This document shows, in pieces, positions 16,635-23,700 of a DNA stretch of 28,176 nt; position 1 is the stretch's first letter; the number at the start of each line of letters is the position of its first letter. The translations under genes were made by a program, and so were the position numbers. Location of the stretch: assembly GCA_934716995.1 (NCBI GenBank), contig CAKUYO010000026.1, positions 1-28,176 on the forward strand, in the 5' to 3' direction. The notes under the pieces were generated by a model, which saw nothing but the letters and a program-made list of their open reading frames with translations, did no database searches and was not told where the DNA came from. The stretch is from an uncultured Bacteroidales bacterium (GTDB lineage: Bacteria; Bacteroidota; Bacteroidia; Bacteroidales; Paludibacteraceae).

Positions 16635-16665
16635 CAATTTACAAATTTACCCATTTACAAATTGT
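16635..16665. repeat. 31-bp palindromic repeat R4, copy 2
   Basis: The second copy of the 8-bp-period palindrome also found at 14140-14170 (28 of 31 identical). It begins at the base next to the stop codon of the exonuclease gene, just as copy 1 begins three bases after the gyrB stop, so both follow minus-strand genes directly. Confidence 0.8.
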
Positions 16666-17187
16666 TCATAGTATCGCCATAGCAATCCGTGCGCAGGCTT
16701 CCGCATCCGCCAAGGCGTGGTGGTGTTGCTTCAGGTCGTATCCGCAGGCGGCAGCCACCGTCTGCAACTGGTGGTTGGGCAGGCTCTTGCCGAAGTGTTG
16801 GCGCGAGGCGCAGAGCGTGTCCATAAACAGATACTCGGGGTATTTGAGTTCGTAGGTCGCAAAAACAGCCCGCAGGCACCCCTCGTCGAAACCCGCGTTG
16901 TGCGCCACAAAAGGGATCGCATCTATCGGCATATCGGGAAAGTCCGTGTGTATTTTTTTCTCCACCTGCTCCCATACTTCGGGAAAGTCGGGTGCATCGT
17001 CTGTATCGTCATACCCCAATCCGTGTACTTCCTGGCAAAACGGTGCATAGTAGTTTGGGGCGGGGTGAATGAGCGAGTAGAACGAGTCTGCTATTTCCCC
17101 GTTGCGCACCACTACCACGCCTACGCTGCACACGCTGGACCTGCGCCCGTTGGCGGTTTCAAAATCGATTGCTACAAAATTATCCAT
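16666..17187 (-). CDS. DEDDh 3'-5' exonuclease (DnaQ/epsilon-like)
   Basis: A 173-residue RNase T/DnaQ-superfamily exonuclease, with a single domain and no polymerase or helicase attached. The active site is complete: FVAIDFET (Asp8, Glu10), HNAGFD (Asp101) and HHHALADAE (His156, Asp161), the DEDDh spacing. Single-domain members of this type act on DNA or RNA 3' ends; which one cannot be told here. The start overlaps the end of the WYL regulator gene by eight bases, so the two are probably co-translated. A terminator follows at 16420-16389. Confidence 0.87.
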   Translation of the reverse strand: MDNFVAIDFETANGRRSSVCSVGVVVVRNGEIADSFYSLIHPAPNYYAPFCQEVHGLGYDDTDDAPDFPEVWEQVEKKIHTDFPDMPIDAIPFVAHNAGFDEGCLRAVFATYELKYPEYLFMDTLCASRQHFGKSLPNHQLQTVAAACGYDLKQHHHALADAEACARIAMAIL

Positions 17188-18106
17188 TTTCTTGTCTGTT
17201 GTATATTGCGTTCATTGTTTGGGCTTCTTGTTTCATCTCTTTGCGCAGCCACTCTGGCGACAGCACTTCGAGTGCCCCGCCGTATGACAGCAACTCCTTG
17301 ATAAACTCGTATGTGGGTACGATAAAGTACTGAAACACAGAGTAATCGTCGTTTCGTTCTGTCTCTTCTTGTGATGTGTGGAGTGGTAGCGACCGCAGAT
17401 AGTTGGCTTGGTATGCATCCACCGATATGCGCACCATTTCGGGCTTGCGCTTGTCCACTGTAACCCCGTATCCGTTGGCAAAGAACGCCTCAGCATCGAA
17501 TTTTTCGGGCAATACGAAAGGTATGGCTGTCCGCTCTGTATCAATTACCCTGTCTAAACCGTACAGGCGCAATTCCTTGCCTTTCTCCGAGGTGCCGAGT
17601 ACATACCAGCGTTGCCGGAACACCCGCACGCAGTAGGGTGCCAGCACAAAGGTGGAGGGCTCCGCGCTGTGAAAACTCTTGTACGTGATACGTATTTTCA
17701 CCCCGTCGCGCATAGCCTCGATGATAGGTGTCAGATGTTGTTGTCCGGAGGGAATATCCTCCAATAGTATGCGTTTTCTCAGTTCGCTGCTTTCGCCTAT
17801 CAGGTGCTCTACGGCAAACGTCCCGATCAGCCATTGGCGCAGTTCGTCTCGTCGGATGTCCTCTGTGTTTTCAATGTAATATCCCCGCGATTTGTTGTAG
17901 CGGATATCTATCTGAAACATCTCCTGTATTGCATCTTTGTACCGGTGGAAAGTGCGTTCGGGTATATTGCTTTCGTGATCGAAATTGATCGATGCACGGC
18001 TCCAGCGGCGGTTAATCTCTTCGAGTGTGATATATCCCGCCGAGTAAATCAAGTCAATCAACCATATATACCGGTTGAATAGTACGGATGAATTTTGTTT
18101 TGGCAT
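17180..18106 (-). CDS. WYL-domain transcriptional regulator
   Basis: A 308-residue regulator with an N-terminal winged helix (about 10-80, including ERTFHRYKDAIQEMF), a WYL domain (about 125-200, motif RWYVLG at 166-171 and LYGLDRV at 181-187) and a C-terminal WCX extension. The signature tripeptide is WYV rather than WYL, a tolerated variant. WYL domains are thought to sense nucleotides or nucleic-acid ends and often control DNA-damage or defence genes. It overlaps the exonuclease gene, which may be its main partner. Its own promoter is at 18217-18187, so it may autoregulate. Confidence 0.87.
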   Translation of the reverse strand: MPKQNSSVLFNRYIWLIDLIYSAGYITLEEINRRWSRASINFDHESNIPERTFHRYKDAIQEMFQIDIRYNKSRGYYIENTEDIRRDELRQWLIGTFAVEHLIGESSELRKRILLEDIPSGQQHLTPIIEAMRDGVKIRITYKSFHSAEPSTFVLAPYCVRVFRQRWYVLGTSEKGKELRLYGLDRVIDTERTAIPFVLPEKFDAEAFFANGYGVTVDKRKPEMVRISVDAYQANYLRSLPLHTSQEETERNDDYSVFQYFIVPTYEFIKELLSYGGALEVLSPEWLRKEMKQEAQTMNAIYNRQENG

Positions 18107-18132
18107 ATAAATAGCGTTATTAATTATTGATG

Positions 18133-18168
18133 TCCTTAAAGTCCTTAATGACCTTAAAGACCTTATTT
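18133..18168. repeat. 9-bp tandem array in the WYL leader
   Basis: Four consecutive 9-mers (TCCTTAAAG, TCCTTAATG, ACCTTAAAG, ACCTTATTT) lie between the WYL promoter and its start codon, in the untranslated leader. Confidence 0.7.
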
Positions 18169-18186
18169 AGAAAAAAGTTGCTGCGA

Positions 18187-18217
18187 CAAAGATACGCTTT
18201 TTCCGTCATTCCCGCAA
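18187..18217 (-). promoter_or_regulatory. Promoter of the WYL-exonuclease pair
   Basis: On the minus strand, TTG (18217-18215) and TATCTTTG (18194-18187) are separated by 20 bases, matching the Bacteroidota consensus. It lies nine bases beyond the stop codon of the AAA+ gene, so the WYL pair has its own promoter in addition to any read-through. Confidence 0.7.
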
Positions 18218-18226
18218 CAACCGTTA

Positions 18227-19861
18227 TCAGAAACCTATTTTTTGTGTCTGTTTGCGGTAGAGCAGTTCGTGGTCGCACGCCTCGCGAATGGCGGTAAGAT
18301 CAGTGTTGTCTTGATCATTCAGTATGCTGTTTACCAACTGCTTGCGTGCGATATTCTCTATCTGCCCGCCCGAAAAAGCATATCTCTCCGCGAGCGTCAA
18401 TGCTTCGCTGTCGGTTAGGGTGGGGAGCATCGCTTGCCAGATGTGCCGGCTTTCTTTCGGCGTAGGTTTCGGAAACTCGATCTTGTACAGAAAACGTCGT
18501 TCAAACGCTGCATCCAGGTTGTTGGTCAGGTTGGTGGTGGCAATCATAATACCGTCTAATGTCTCCATCTCTTGCAAAATGATATTCTGCATCGCGTTCT
18601 CCATCTTGTCCACGCTGTCAGTCGCACCCTCGTTGCGCTTGTTCAGCACGGCGTCCGCTTCGTTGAAAAGCAGAATGGGCGCAACGGGTGATTTCTTGCA
18701 GTACTCCTTGTAGCGGTCAAACACCCCCTTGATGTTCTTTTCCGTGTCGCCGACCCATTTGCTGCGCAAGGAGGGAATATCCACCTGCATGATGTCCCGA
18801 CCTGTCTCGCGTGCCAGTTGCAGTACGGTTTCGGTCTTGCCCGTACCCGGAGTGCCGTAGAAGATACACGCAAAACCCTTGCGCATACCGTTTTTCTCCA
18901 ATCGTTCCTGTATGCGGCTGAACCGCTCCGGTTGCAATAGTGTTCGCAGATTGTCCACCTGTTTCTGTACATCCGTGCAGAAATACAGTGCTTTGCGGGT
19001 TATCTTGTCGCTTTCCAATAGTCCGGTCTTTACGGTGGTCGGCTGCGGCAGGTTCAGTTCCCCGAGCAGTTCTTTTTTGGCTTTGTCCGTCAGTTTCCAA
19101 TAGTTCGGGTTGGCACGTCCGTCGTCGTTGATATGCTCAATCCACCCCTCTTTTATAAACTTATGGCTCCCGCGCAGTACATCCATTGCCTCCCGTTTGG
19201 CAAACCGTTCGCACTCGTAGATATCTTCAATGTCATGTCCGCCAATCATATCGTCCGAATTTTGTACAAACAAATCCATTGTAATCAGCAGCAATAGCAG
19301 TTCCTCTATGTCTGTGTCAATCTGGTGCAGTTGCTGTACAACCTTCAGGTGATGGTTACCTTCCAATAGTTCTCCCAGAATGTGTATCATTCGTTCATAC
19401 GTGATGTCGTCCTCGTTTTTGTCGTACAATGTCTGGCTCAGCATTTCAAACCATTGCGCCGCATCCAAGTCTTTGTAATTGCGCTTTTCGGGTTTCTTGT
19501 TCTCTTCCACTGCCTCAATCAGCATATCTGCTATGTCGTATGTATTGCTTCCTTTCGGGCGCAGAAATTCTTTGTTTGCCAGCGATTTGAGCAACTTGGT
19601 ATAGTGCAGCATCTGTATTGGTTGGCAGTTGTAGTATTTGCATAGATCGGTCATATCTATGCGGTAGAATCCGCCTTGGTTGAATAGTCCGACAACCAGC
19701 ATTGCCTCTTCGTGGGTAATATCCAAATGTTTGGCTAATTGCCGCAGGGTAGGTAGTATGGCTTTGATCTTCTCTTCCTTCATTTCGCACCCTTTCAACT
19801 CTTCTCCTGCCGCCTGAATGAGTTCAAGCATACTCATCGATTTGATACTCTTCTTTTTCAT
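18227..19861 (-). CDS. AAA+ ATPase with N-terminal regulatory region
   Basis: A 544-residue protein. Residues 1-300 are helical and include a winged-helix-like segment (about 230-275). Residues 310-544 form one AAA+ module. Walker A is GTPGTGKT (336-343). Walker B reads ILLFNEADA with Asn400 where most AAA+ proteins have Asp, followed by the catalytic Glu401. Sensor 1 is ATTNLTNNLD and the arginine-finger region is AFERRFLYKIEFP, with a C-terminal lid (SGGQIENIARKQLV). It resembles stand-alone ATPases of the FtsH/ClpA-like AAA group seen in gut Bacteroidales, whose role is unclear. No protease or partner gene adjoins it. No consensus promoter was found upstream. Confidence 0.8.
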   Translation of the reverse strand: MKKKSIKSMSMLELIQAAGEELKGCEMKEEKIKAILPTLRQLAKHLDITHEEAMLVVGLFNQGGFYRIDMTDLCKYYNCQPIQMLHYTKLLKSLANKEFLRPKGSNTYDIADMLIEAVEENKKPEKRNYKDLDAAQWFEMLSQTLYDKNEDDITYERMIHILGELLEGNHHLKVVQQLHQIDTDIEELLLLLITMDLFVQNSDDMIGGHDIEDIYECERFAKREAMDVLRGSHKFIKEGWIEHINDDGRANPNYWKLTDKAKKELLGELNLPQPTTVKTGLLESDKITRKALYFCTDVQKQVDNLRTLLQPERFSRIQERLEKNGMRKGFACIFYGTPGTGKTETVLQLARETGRDIMQVDIPSLRSKWVGDTEKNIKGVFDRYKEYCKKSPVAPILLFNEADAVLNKRNEGATDSVDKMENAMQNIILQEMETLDGIMIATTNLTNNLDAAFERRFLYKIEFPKPTPKESRHIWQAMLPTLTDSEALTLAERYAFSGGQIENIARKQLVNSILNDQDNTDLTAIREACDHELLYRKQTQKIGF

Positions 19862-19950
19862 AATTCTGCTTTTCTATTTTGTAGATTAAATGCATTAACG
19901 AATTTGTGGTAATTAACGTCAGTTCGACATAAGCATAATTGCATACTTTC

Positions 19951-20044
19951 CCGCCGTAGGCGAATAAGATTTATAGCAATTTATGGATGTAAAGTCAAAG
20001 ATTTACTTAGATTTCTTGCCGCTTTGCGGCAAAGGAATTTTTAT
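19951..20044 (+). repeat. 94-bp dispersed repeat R2, copy 1
   Basis: About nine in ten bases match 20827-20919 in the same orientation. The element begins with a CGCC-gta-GGCG mini-hairpin. It ends with the stable hairpin TTGCCGC-ttt-GCGGCAA (20016-20032) followed by AAAGGA. It lies in the gap between the divergent AAA+ and C_GCAxxG genes. No coding frame is shared by the copies. Confidence 0.85.
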
Positions 20045-20059
20045 ATCGAACTCACGTTC

Positions 20060-20116
20060 ATGATATGTTTCTTTCCCATCAAGAATTAACGTCCAATTAC
20101 ACGATAATTAACGTCC
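20060..20116. repeat. Dispersed 11-bp-period repeat R3, copy B
   Basis: Three 11-mers at 20084-20116 (AATTAACGTCC, AATTACACGAT, AATTAACGTCC) match the second block of the copies at 16319-16351 and 25431-25463. A TGATATGTTT just before them (20061-20070) corresponds to the end of their first block, which is otherwise missing. Confidence 0.75.
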
Positions 20117-20175
20117 CCTTTTTCAACCACGCTGCAAAATTACTCTCTTATAATGCCAAATTCCGGCAGTCTTGC

Positions 20176-20190
20176 AAGTGAAAAGCACTT
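20176..20190. promoter_or_regulatory. Dyad just upstream of a promoter
   Basis: AAGTG-aaaag-CACTT is a perfect 5-bp dyad ending three bases before the upstream half of the promoter at 20194. Its position suits an operator, but it is short. Confidence 0.25.
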
Positions 20191-20193
20191 TTC

Positions 20194-20225
20194 TTTGCAT
20201 TTTTCATATTTTTGCTGTACCTTTG
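20194..20225 (+). promoter_or_regulatory. Promoter for the C_GCAxxG_C_C gene
   Basis: TTTG (20194-20197) and TACCTTTG (20218-20225) with a 20-base spacer fit the Bacteroidota consensus. The start codon follows 20 bases later. It is the only clear promoter before 23701 on this strand, so it may also serve the transporter and lpdA. Confidence 0.75.
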
Positions 20226-20245
20226 TACGCTAAAATCAGGCACAA

Positions 20246-20731
20246 ATGAAAATATCGGAACAGGAAATAGAAAATCGTGTCGCCCGTGCGCAAGCGTTGT
20301 TTGAGCAGGGGTTCAACTGTTCGCAGTCCGTCTTTGCTGCGTGTGCCGACTTGTATGGTTTGTCGGATGAGTCGCTTGCCTTGCGGCTGTCCGCCTCTTT
20401 CGGCGGCGGTATGGGGCGTATGCGTATGACCTGCGGTGCTGCCTGCGGGATGTTTCTCCTTGCGGGATTGTACAATGGCAGTGCCACACCCGGCGACAAA
20501 GAGGGCAAGATGCAGAACTATGCCTTGGTGCAGAATCTTGCCGCGCAGTTCAAAGCCGCAAACGGCAGTCTCGTCTGTGCCGAACTGCTCGGTATCGCTC
20601 CCCGTCCGCAAGACCCGATGCCTGCTGAGCGTACTGCTGAATACTACCACAAACGCCCCTGCGTGGAATTGGTAAAGCAGGCTGTGCGTATAGCCCTCGC
20701 TACAATGGATACGCCCGAAGCAACTATATAG
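20246..20731 (+). CDS. C_GCAxxG_C_C family protein (putative redox protein)
   Basis: A 161-residue soluble protein of the family named for its cysteine pattern. Conserved positions here are Cys25 in FNCSQSV, Cys63 in MTCGAACG, Cys111 in SLVCAELLG and Cys139 in RPCVELV, with additional Cys33 and Cys67. The Gly-rich SFGGGMGRMRMTCGA core is typical. Members are thought to bind a metal or cluster or to act as thiol redox proteins, but no reaction is established. It has its own promoter and is flanked by direct copies of the R2 repeat and by an 11-bp array starting nine bases after its stop, so it is surrounded by repeats on both sides. Confidence 0.85.
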   Translation: MKISEQEIENRVARAQALFEQGFNCSQSVFAACADLYGLSDESLALRLSASFGGGMGRMRMTCGAACGMFLLAGLYNGSATPGDKEGKMQNYALVQNLAAQFKAANGSLVCAELLGIAPRPQDPMPAERTAEYYHKRPCVELVKQAVRIALATMDTPEATI

Positions 20732-20740
20732 CAGGTGTAT

Positions 20741-20830
20741 GTGATTATCGGGTGATTAACGGGTGATTATCGGGTGATTAACGGGTTGTTCCCGAGAGGA
20801 TACCGTGTGGATACCGAGTGAATATGCCGC
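20741..20830. repeat. Longest 11-bp-period array
   Basis: Four clean units alternate GTGATTATCGG and GTGATTAACGG (20741-20784). A degenerate unit follows, GTTGTTCCCGA, then after two bases GGATACCGTGT and GGATACCGAGT (20798-20819). The spacing of 11 is held although the unit sequence changes. It begins nine bases after a stop codon and runs into R2 copy 2. Confidence 0.85.
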
Positions 20831-20919
20831 CGTAGGCGATAAGATTTTTGGCAATTTATGGATGTAAAGTTAAAGATTTATGGAGATTTCTTGCCGCTTT
20901 GCGGCAAAGGAGGTCTTAT
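20827..20919 (+). repeat. 94-bp dispersed repeat R2, copy 2
   Basis: Direct repeat of 19951-20044. The terminal hairpin TTGCCGC-ttt-GCGGCAA (20891-20907) runs straight into AAAGGAGG, a full Shine-Dalgarno sequence that is unusual for this phylum, placed before an ATG at 20918. It therefore forms part of the 5' leader of the MFS gene. Copy 1 lacks both the GG and the ATG. Confidence 0.85.
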
Positions 20920-20947
20920 GAATACGTCCATACCATTAGAAAGGTGA
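20918..20947 (+). CDS. Possible nine-codon leader peptide before the MFS gene
   Basis: ATG at 20918, four bases after a perfect AAAGGAGG, opens the frame MNTSIPLER and stops with TGA at 20945-20947. The stop is seven bases before the MFS start codon. The position suits a leader peptide with re-initiation downstream. It is not supported by anything beyond the ribosome binding site and spacing. Confidence 0.3.
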   Translation: MNTSIPLER

Positions 20948-20954
20948 TACAATT

Positions 20955-22151
20955 ATGGATAATACAACTGAACCACAAGAAAAACTATGGAATAGCAACT
21001 ACATCAAGGTCTGGACGGGCAATTTCTTGATGTATTTTGCGTTTATGCTCCTTACGCCGTTGCTGCCGCTTTATCTGACCGACACCTATGGTGCGGACAA
21101 GCAGGTCATCGGTTTGGTGCTGTCGGGCTATGCCGTGGCGGCATTGCTCATTCGTCCGTTTAGCGGTTTCTTCGTGGATAGTTTTCCGCGTAAGATGATG
21201 CTGCTCATCTTCTATTTTCTTACCGCTGCTTTCTTCGGGGGCTACCTGATAGCAGGCAGTCTCACGGCTTTTGCCATGTTCCGTATGCTCCATGGTGCGC
21301 CATTCGGTGCTACGGGCGTCTCGCTCTCCACGGTGGCAATCGATGTACTTCCCCCCTCCCGCCGTGCGGAAGGTATTGGCTATTACGGGCTTAGCAACAA
21401 TATCGCTACGGCTATCAGTCCGGGTATAGCGATGTTCCTGTTCGGGCGGTTCCATAGTTATGAGATGCTCTTCTGGATAGCCCTCGGCTGTTCCGTCTTG
21501 GGTATCATTGTGGTCAGCACTATCCACGTGCGTGACCGTATTTTGGAGATCGACAAGCAGCCAATCTCGTTGGACCGTTTCCTGATGCTCAAAGGTTGGG
21601 CACCGTTCCTCGTGGTCTTTACGCTGGCGTTTGCCTATAGTGTGGTTACTACCTATGTCGCTATCTATGGTCGCGAGACTATGGGCATCACAAGCGGTAC
21701 GGGGATGTTCTTTACGCTCTTTGCCATCGGCTTGATCATCTCTCGTCTTACGGGCAGTCGTTCCCTGCGCAAAGGGCAGATACTGCGCAATGCCTCGCTC
21801 GGTATCGTGGTGTCCATCAGCGGGTTTGTTATCTTTGCTGCCGTGCCGAATGTGGTGGGCTATTACCTCGCGCCGTTCATTATCGGCTTGGGTAACGGGC
21901 ACCTGTGGCCGGCTTTCCAGATGATTTTTATCAATATGGCACCCCATAGCCAGCGCGGTACCGCCAACTCCACGCTGCTCACTTCGTGGGATTTGGGTAT
22001 GGGTGTCGGTATGTTGATCGGTGGTATGGTGGCGGAGCATTGGGGCTATAGTGCCGCTTTCTGGAGCGGTGTCGCTTTCTATGCCCTCGGTGTCCTTTTC
22101 TATTTCACCTATGTCCGCAACTACTACACCCGCCACAAACTCCACGACTAA
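20955..22151 (+). CDS. MFS efflux-type transporter
   Basis: A 398-residue major facilitator with 12 predicted membrane helices. The motif A region after helix 2 reads GFFVDSFPRKMML, and the helix 4-5 region includes RMLHGAPFGATGVSLSTVAIDVLPPSRRAEGIGYYG, typical of drug or siderophore exporters of the YfcJ/staphyloferrin-export type. The substrate is unknown. The gene lacks its own consensus promoter. Upstream are the R2 hairpin and a possible leader peptide, which could set its expression. lpdA follows after about 80 bases. Confidence 0.85.
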   Translation: MDNTTEPQEKLWNSNYIKVWTGNFLMYFAFMLLTPLLPLYLTDTYGADKQVIGLVLSGYAVAALLIRPFSGFFVDSFPRKMMLLIFYFLTAAFFGGYLIAGSLTAFAMFRMLHGAPFGATGVSLSTVAIDVLPPSRRAEGIGYYGLSNNIATAISPGIAMFLFGRFHSYEMLFWIALGCSVLGIIVVSTIHVRDRILEIDKQPISLDRFLMLKGWAPFLVVFTLAFAYSVVTTYVAIYGRETMGITSGTGMFFTLFAIGLIISRLTGSRSLRKGQILRNASLGIVVSISGFVIFAAVPNVVGYYLAPFIIGLGNGHLWPAFQMIFINMAPHSQRGTANSTLLTSWDLGMGVGMLIGGMVAEHWGYSAAFWSGVAFYALGVLFYFTYVRNYYTRHKLHD

Positions 22152-22184
22152 AGCAATGAAAACATTAATGATAAACGGAGAATT

Positions 22185-22215
22185 TTTAATGGAACTTTAA
22201 TGGACTTTAATGGAG
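22185..22215 (+). repeat. TTTAATGGA tandem before lpdA
   Basis: TTTAATGGAAC, TTTAATGGAC and TTTAATGGAG follow one another (units of 11, 10 and 10 bases). The same TTTAATGGA occurs again at 22230, where its ATG is the lpdA start codon. The array therefore presents several decoy ATGs just upstream of the real start. Confidence 0.65.
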
Positions 22216-22233
22216 AAATAACCAAATAATTTA

Positions 22234-23628
22234 ATGGAAACAACAAAATCAGATACTATGAATTTTCTTGCAATTATCGGCGGTGGCCCTGCGGGGTACA
22301 CGGCAGCGGAGAAAGCATCGAAGGCGGGTAAGGATGTAGTGCTCTTTGAGCAGAACGCCCTCGGCGGTACGTGTCTCAATGTGGGCTGTATCCCGACCAA
22401 GACACTCCTCTATAGTGCCAAACAATACTACAATGCGCAAAATGCGGCGAAGTACGGCGTAACAGCAGAGAATGTTACGTTCGATTATGCTAAGATCGCA
22501 CAACGCAAGACCAAAGTTGTGCGCAAGTTGGTGGCAGGTATCAAGCAGCGTCTCAACAACGGGCATTGCCGGGTGGTCAATGGGGCGGCTACTGTCGTCA
22601 GTCGTACCGACGGGAAAGTGGTTATCGCTTGCGGGGGGGAGACCTACGAGGCGGAGAACCTGCTCATCTGCACCGGTTCCTCCAATTTTGTTCCGCCCAT
22701 TCCCGGACTGAAAGACAATCCTGCCGTGTGGGATTCCACCGACGCTTTGGCGGCTGCTGCTCTGCCGCAGTCAATGATTATCGTGGGTGGTGGTGTAATC
22801 GGTATGGAGTTTGCCACGCTCTACCACGAGTTGGGAGTGCCCGTTACGGTCATAGAGGCGATGCCGACGATCCTGCCGAACCTTGATCAGGAGGTGGTGT
22901 CTATCCTGCTTGAGAAGTACAAGAAAGCGGGGATAAACATTCTTACCGATACCAAAGTGACAGAGATCCAAGGCACCAAGGTACTGACCACCGGCGGCGA
23001 ATACGAGGCGGAGCATATCCTTGTCTCGGTCGGGCGGCGTGCCAACTTGCAGGGCTTGGATGCCCTCAACGATCTTGAACTGCACCGCGGTGGTATTGTG
23101 GTGGACGATTTTATGAAGACCAACCTCAAGAATGTCTATGCTGCCGGCGATGTAACGGGCAAGATTATGCTCGCGCACGTGGCAAGCCGTCAGGCGGAGG
23201 TGGCGGTCGGGCGTATGCTCAAGCAGATTCCGCTGCAACGTATTGCCTACAACGCCATCCCGAGTGTGGTCTATACCAATCCGGAGATCGCCTCGGTGGG
23301 TATGACAGAACGTGAGGTAAGCCGATTCTATCAGGATATGGAGGGCAAACCGGCGGAAGAGGTGCAAGGTATGTATGAGGTACACCAACTGCCGATGACC
23401 TACTCCGGACGCTTTGTCGCGGAGAACGAGGGTGAAACGGGGCTCTGCAAGATGATTGTGGACAAGCGCAATCAAACCGTTCTCGGTGTGCACATGATAG
23501 GCAACCCTTGTTCCGAGTTTGTCTCGGCGGCTTCGTTTGCTGTCCGTATGGGCTACACCGTCAGCGAGATGCAGCAGGTTGTCTTCCCGCACCCCACCGT
23601 CAGCGAGATCCTCAAAGAGGTACTCTAA
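22234..23628 (+). CDS. lpdA: Dihydrolipoyl dehydrogenase (E3)
   Basis: FAD-dependent pyridine nucleotide-disulfide oxidoreductase that reoxidises dihydrolipoamide of 2-oxoacid dehydrogenase or glycine cleavage complexes using NAD+. The 464 residues show the FAD site GGGPAGYTAAE (16-26), the redox-active disulfide GGTCLNVGCIPTK (Cys47, Cys52), the NAD-site GGGVIGMEFATL, the second FAD motif NVYAAGDV and the catalytic pair HPTVSE (His453, Glu458). No E1 or E2 genes adjoin it. The ATG at 22234 is used; the ATG at 22258 (MNFLAIIGGG) is an equally good start because the first eight residues are outside the fold. Repeat R1 copy 2 begins at the base after the stop. Confidence 0.93.
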   Translation: METTKSDTMNFLAIIGGGPAGYTAAEKASKAGKDVVLFEQNALGGTCLNVGCIPTKTLLYSAKQYYNAQNAAKYGVTAENVTFDYAKIAQRKTKVVRKLVAGIKQRLNNGHCRVVNGAATVVSRTDGKVVIACGGETYEAENLLICTGSSNFVPPIPGLKDNPAVWDSTDALAAAALPQSMIIVGGGVIGMEFATLYHELGVPVTVIEAMPTILPNLDQEVVSILLEKYKKAGINILTDTKVTEIQGTKVLTTGGEYEAEHILVSVGRRANLQGLDALNDLELHRGGIVVDDFMKTNLKNVYAAGDVTGKIMLAHVASRQAEVAVGRMLKQIPLQRIAYNAIPSVVYTNPEIASVGMTEREVSRFYQDMEGKPAEEVQGMYEVHQLPMTYSGRFVAENEGETGLCKMIVDKRNQTVLGVHMIGNPCSEFVSAASFAVRMGYTVSEMQQVVFPHPTVSEILKEVL

Positions 23629-23662
23629 CCTAAGCGTATCCTAAGCGCATCCTATAACAAAC
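23629..23662. repeat. 34-bp dispersed repeat R1, copy 2
   Basis: Matches 8735-8768 at 32 of 34 positions and keeps the 11-bp period (TCCTAAGCGCA, TCCTATAACAA). It starts immediately after the lpdA stop codon. Confidence 0.85.
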
Positions 23663-23700
23663 CACCAACAATTTGTATGGTGGCACTAACACTATTATTT

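Noticed and set aside
16666..19861. The AAA+ ATPase, WYL regulator and exonuclease as a known anti-phage system
   Set aside because: The AAA+ gene is separated by its own end and a fresh promoter, the set matches no defence system I know, and no other defence or mobile genes are nearby.
20741..20830. The regular array as a CRISPR
   Set aside because: Units of 11 bp with no spacers and no cas genes; CRISPR repeats are 23 bp or longer with unique spacers.
20985..22145. A 386-codon minus-strand frame opposite the MFS transporter
   Set aside because: Rich in His, Asp and Glu with no recognisable domain; the sense frame has twelve membrane helices and MFS motifs.
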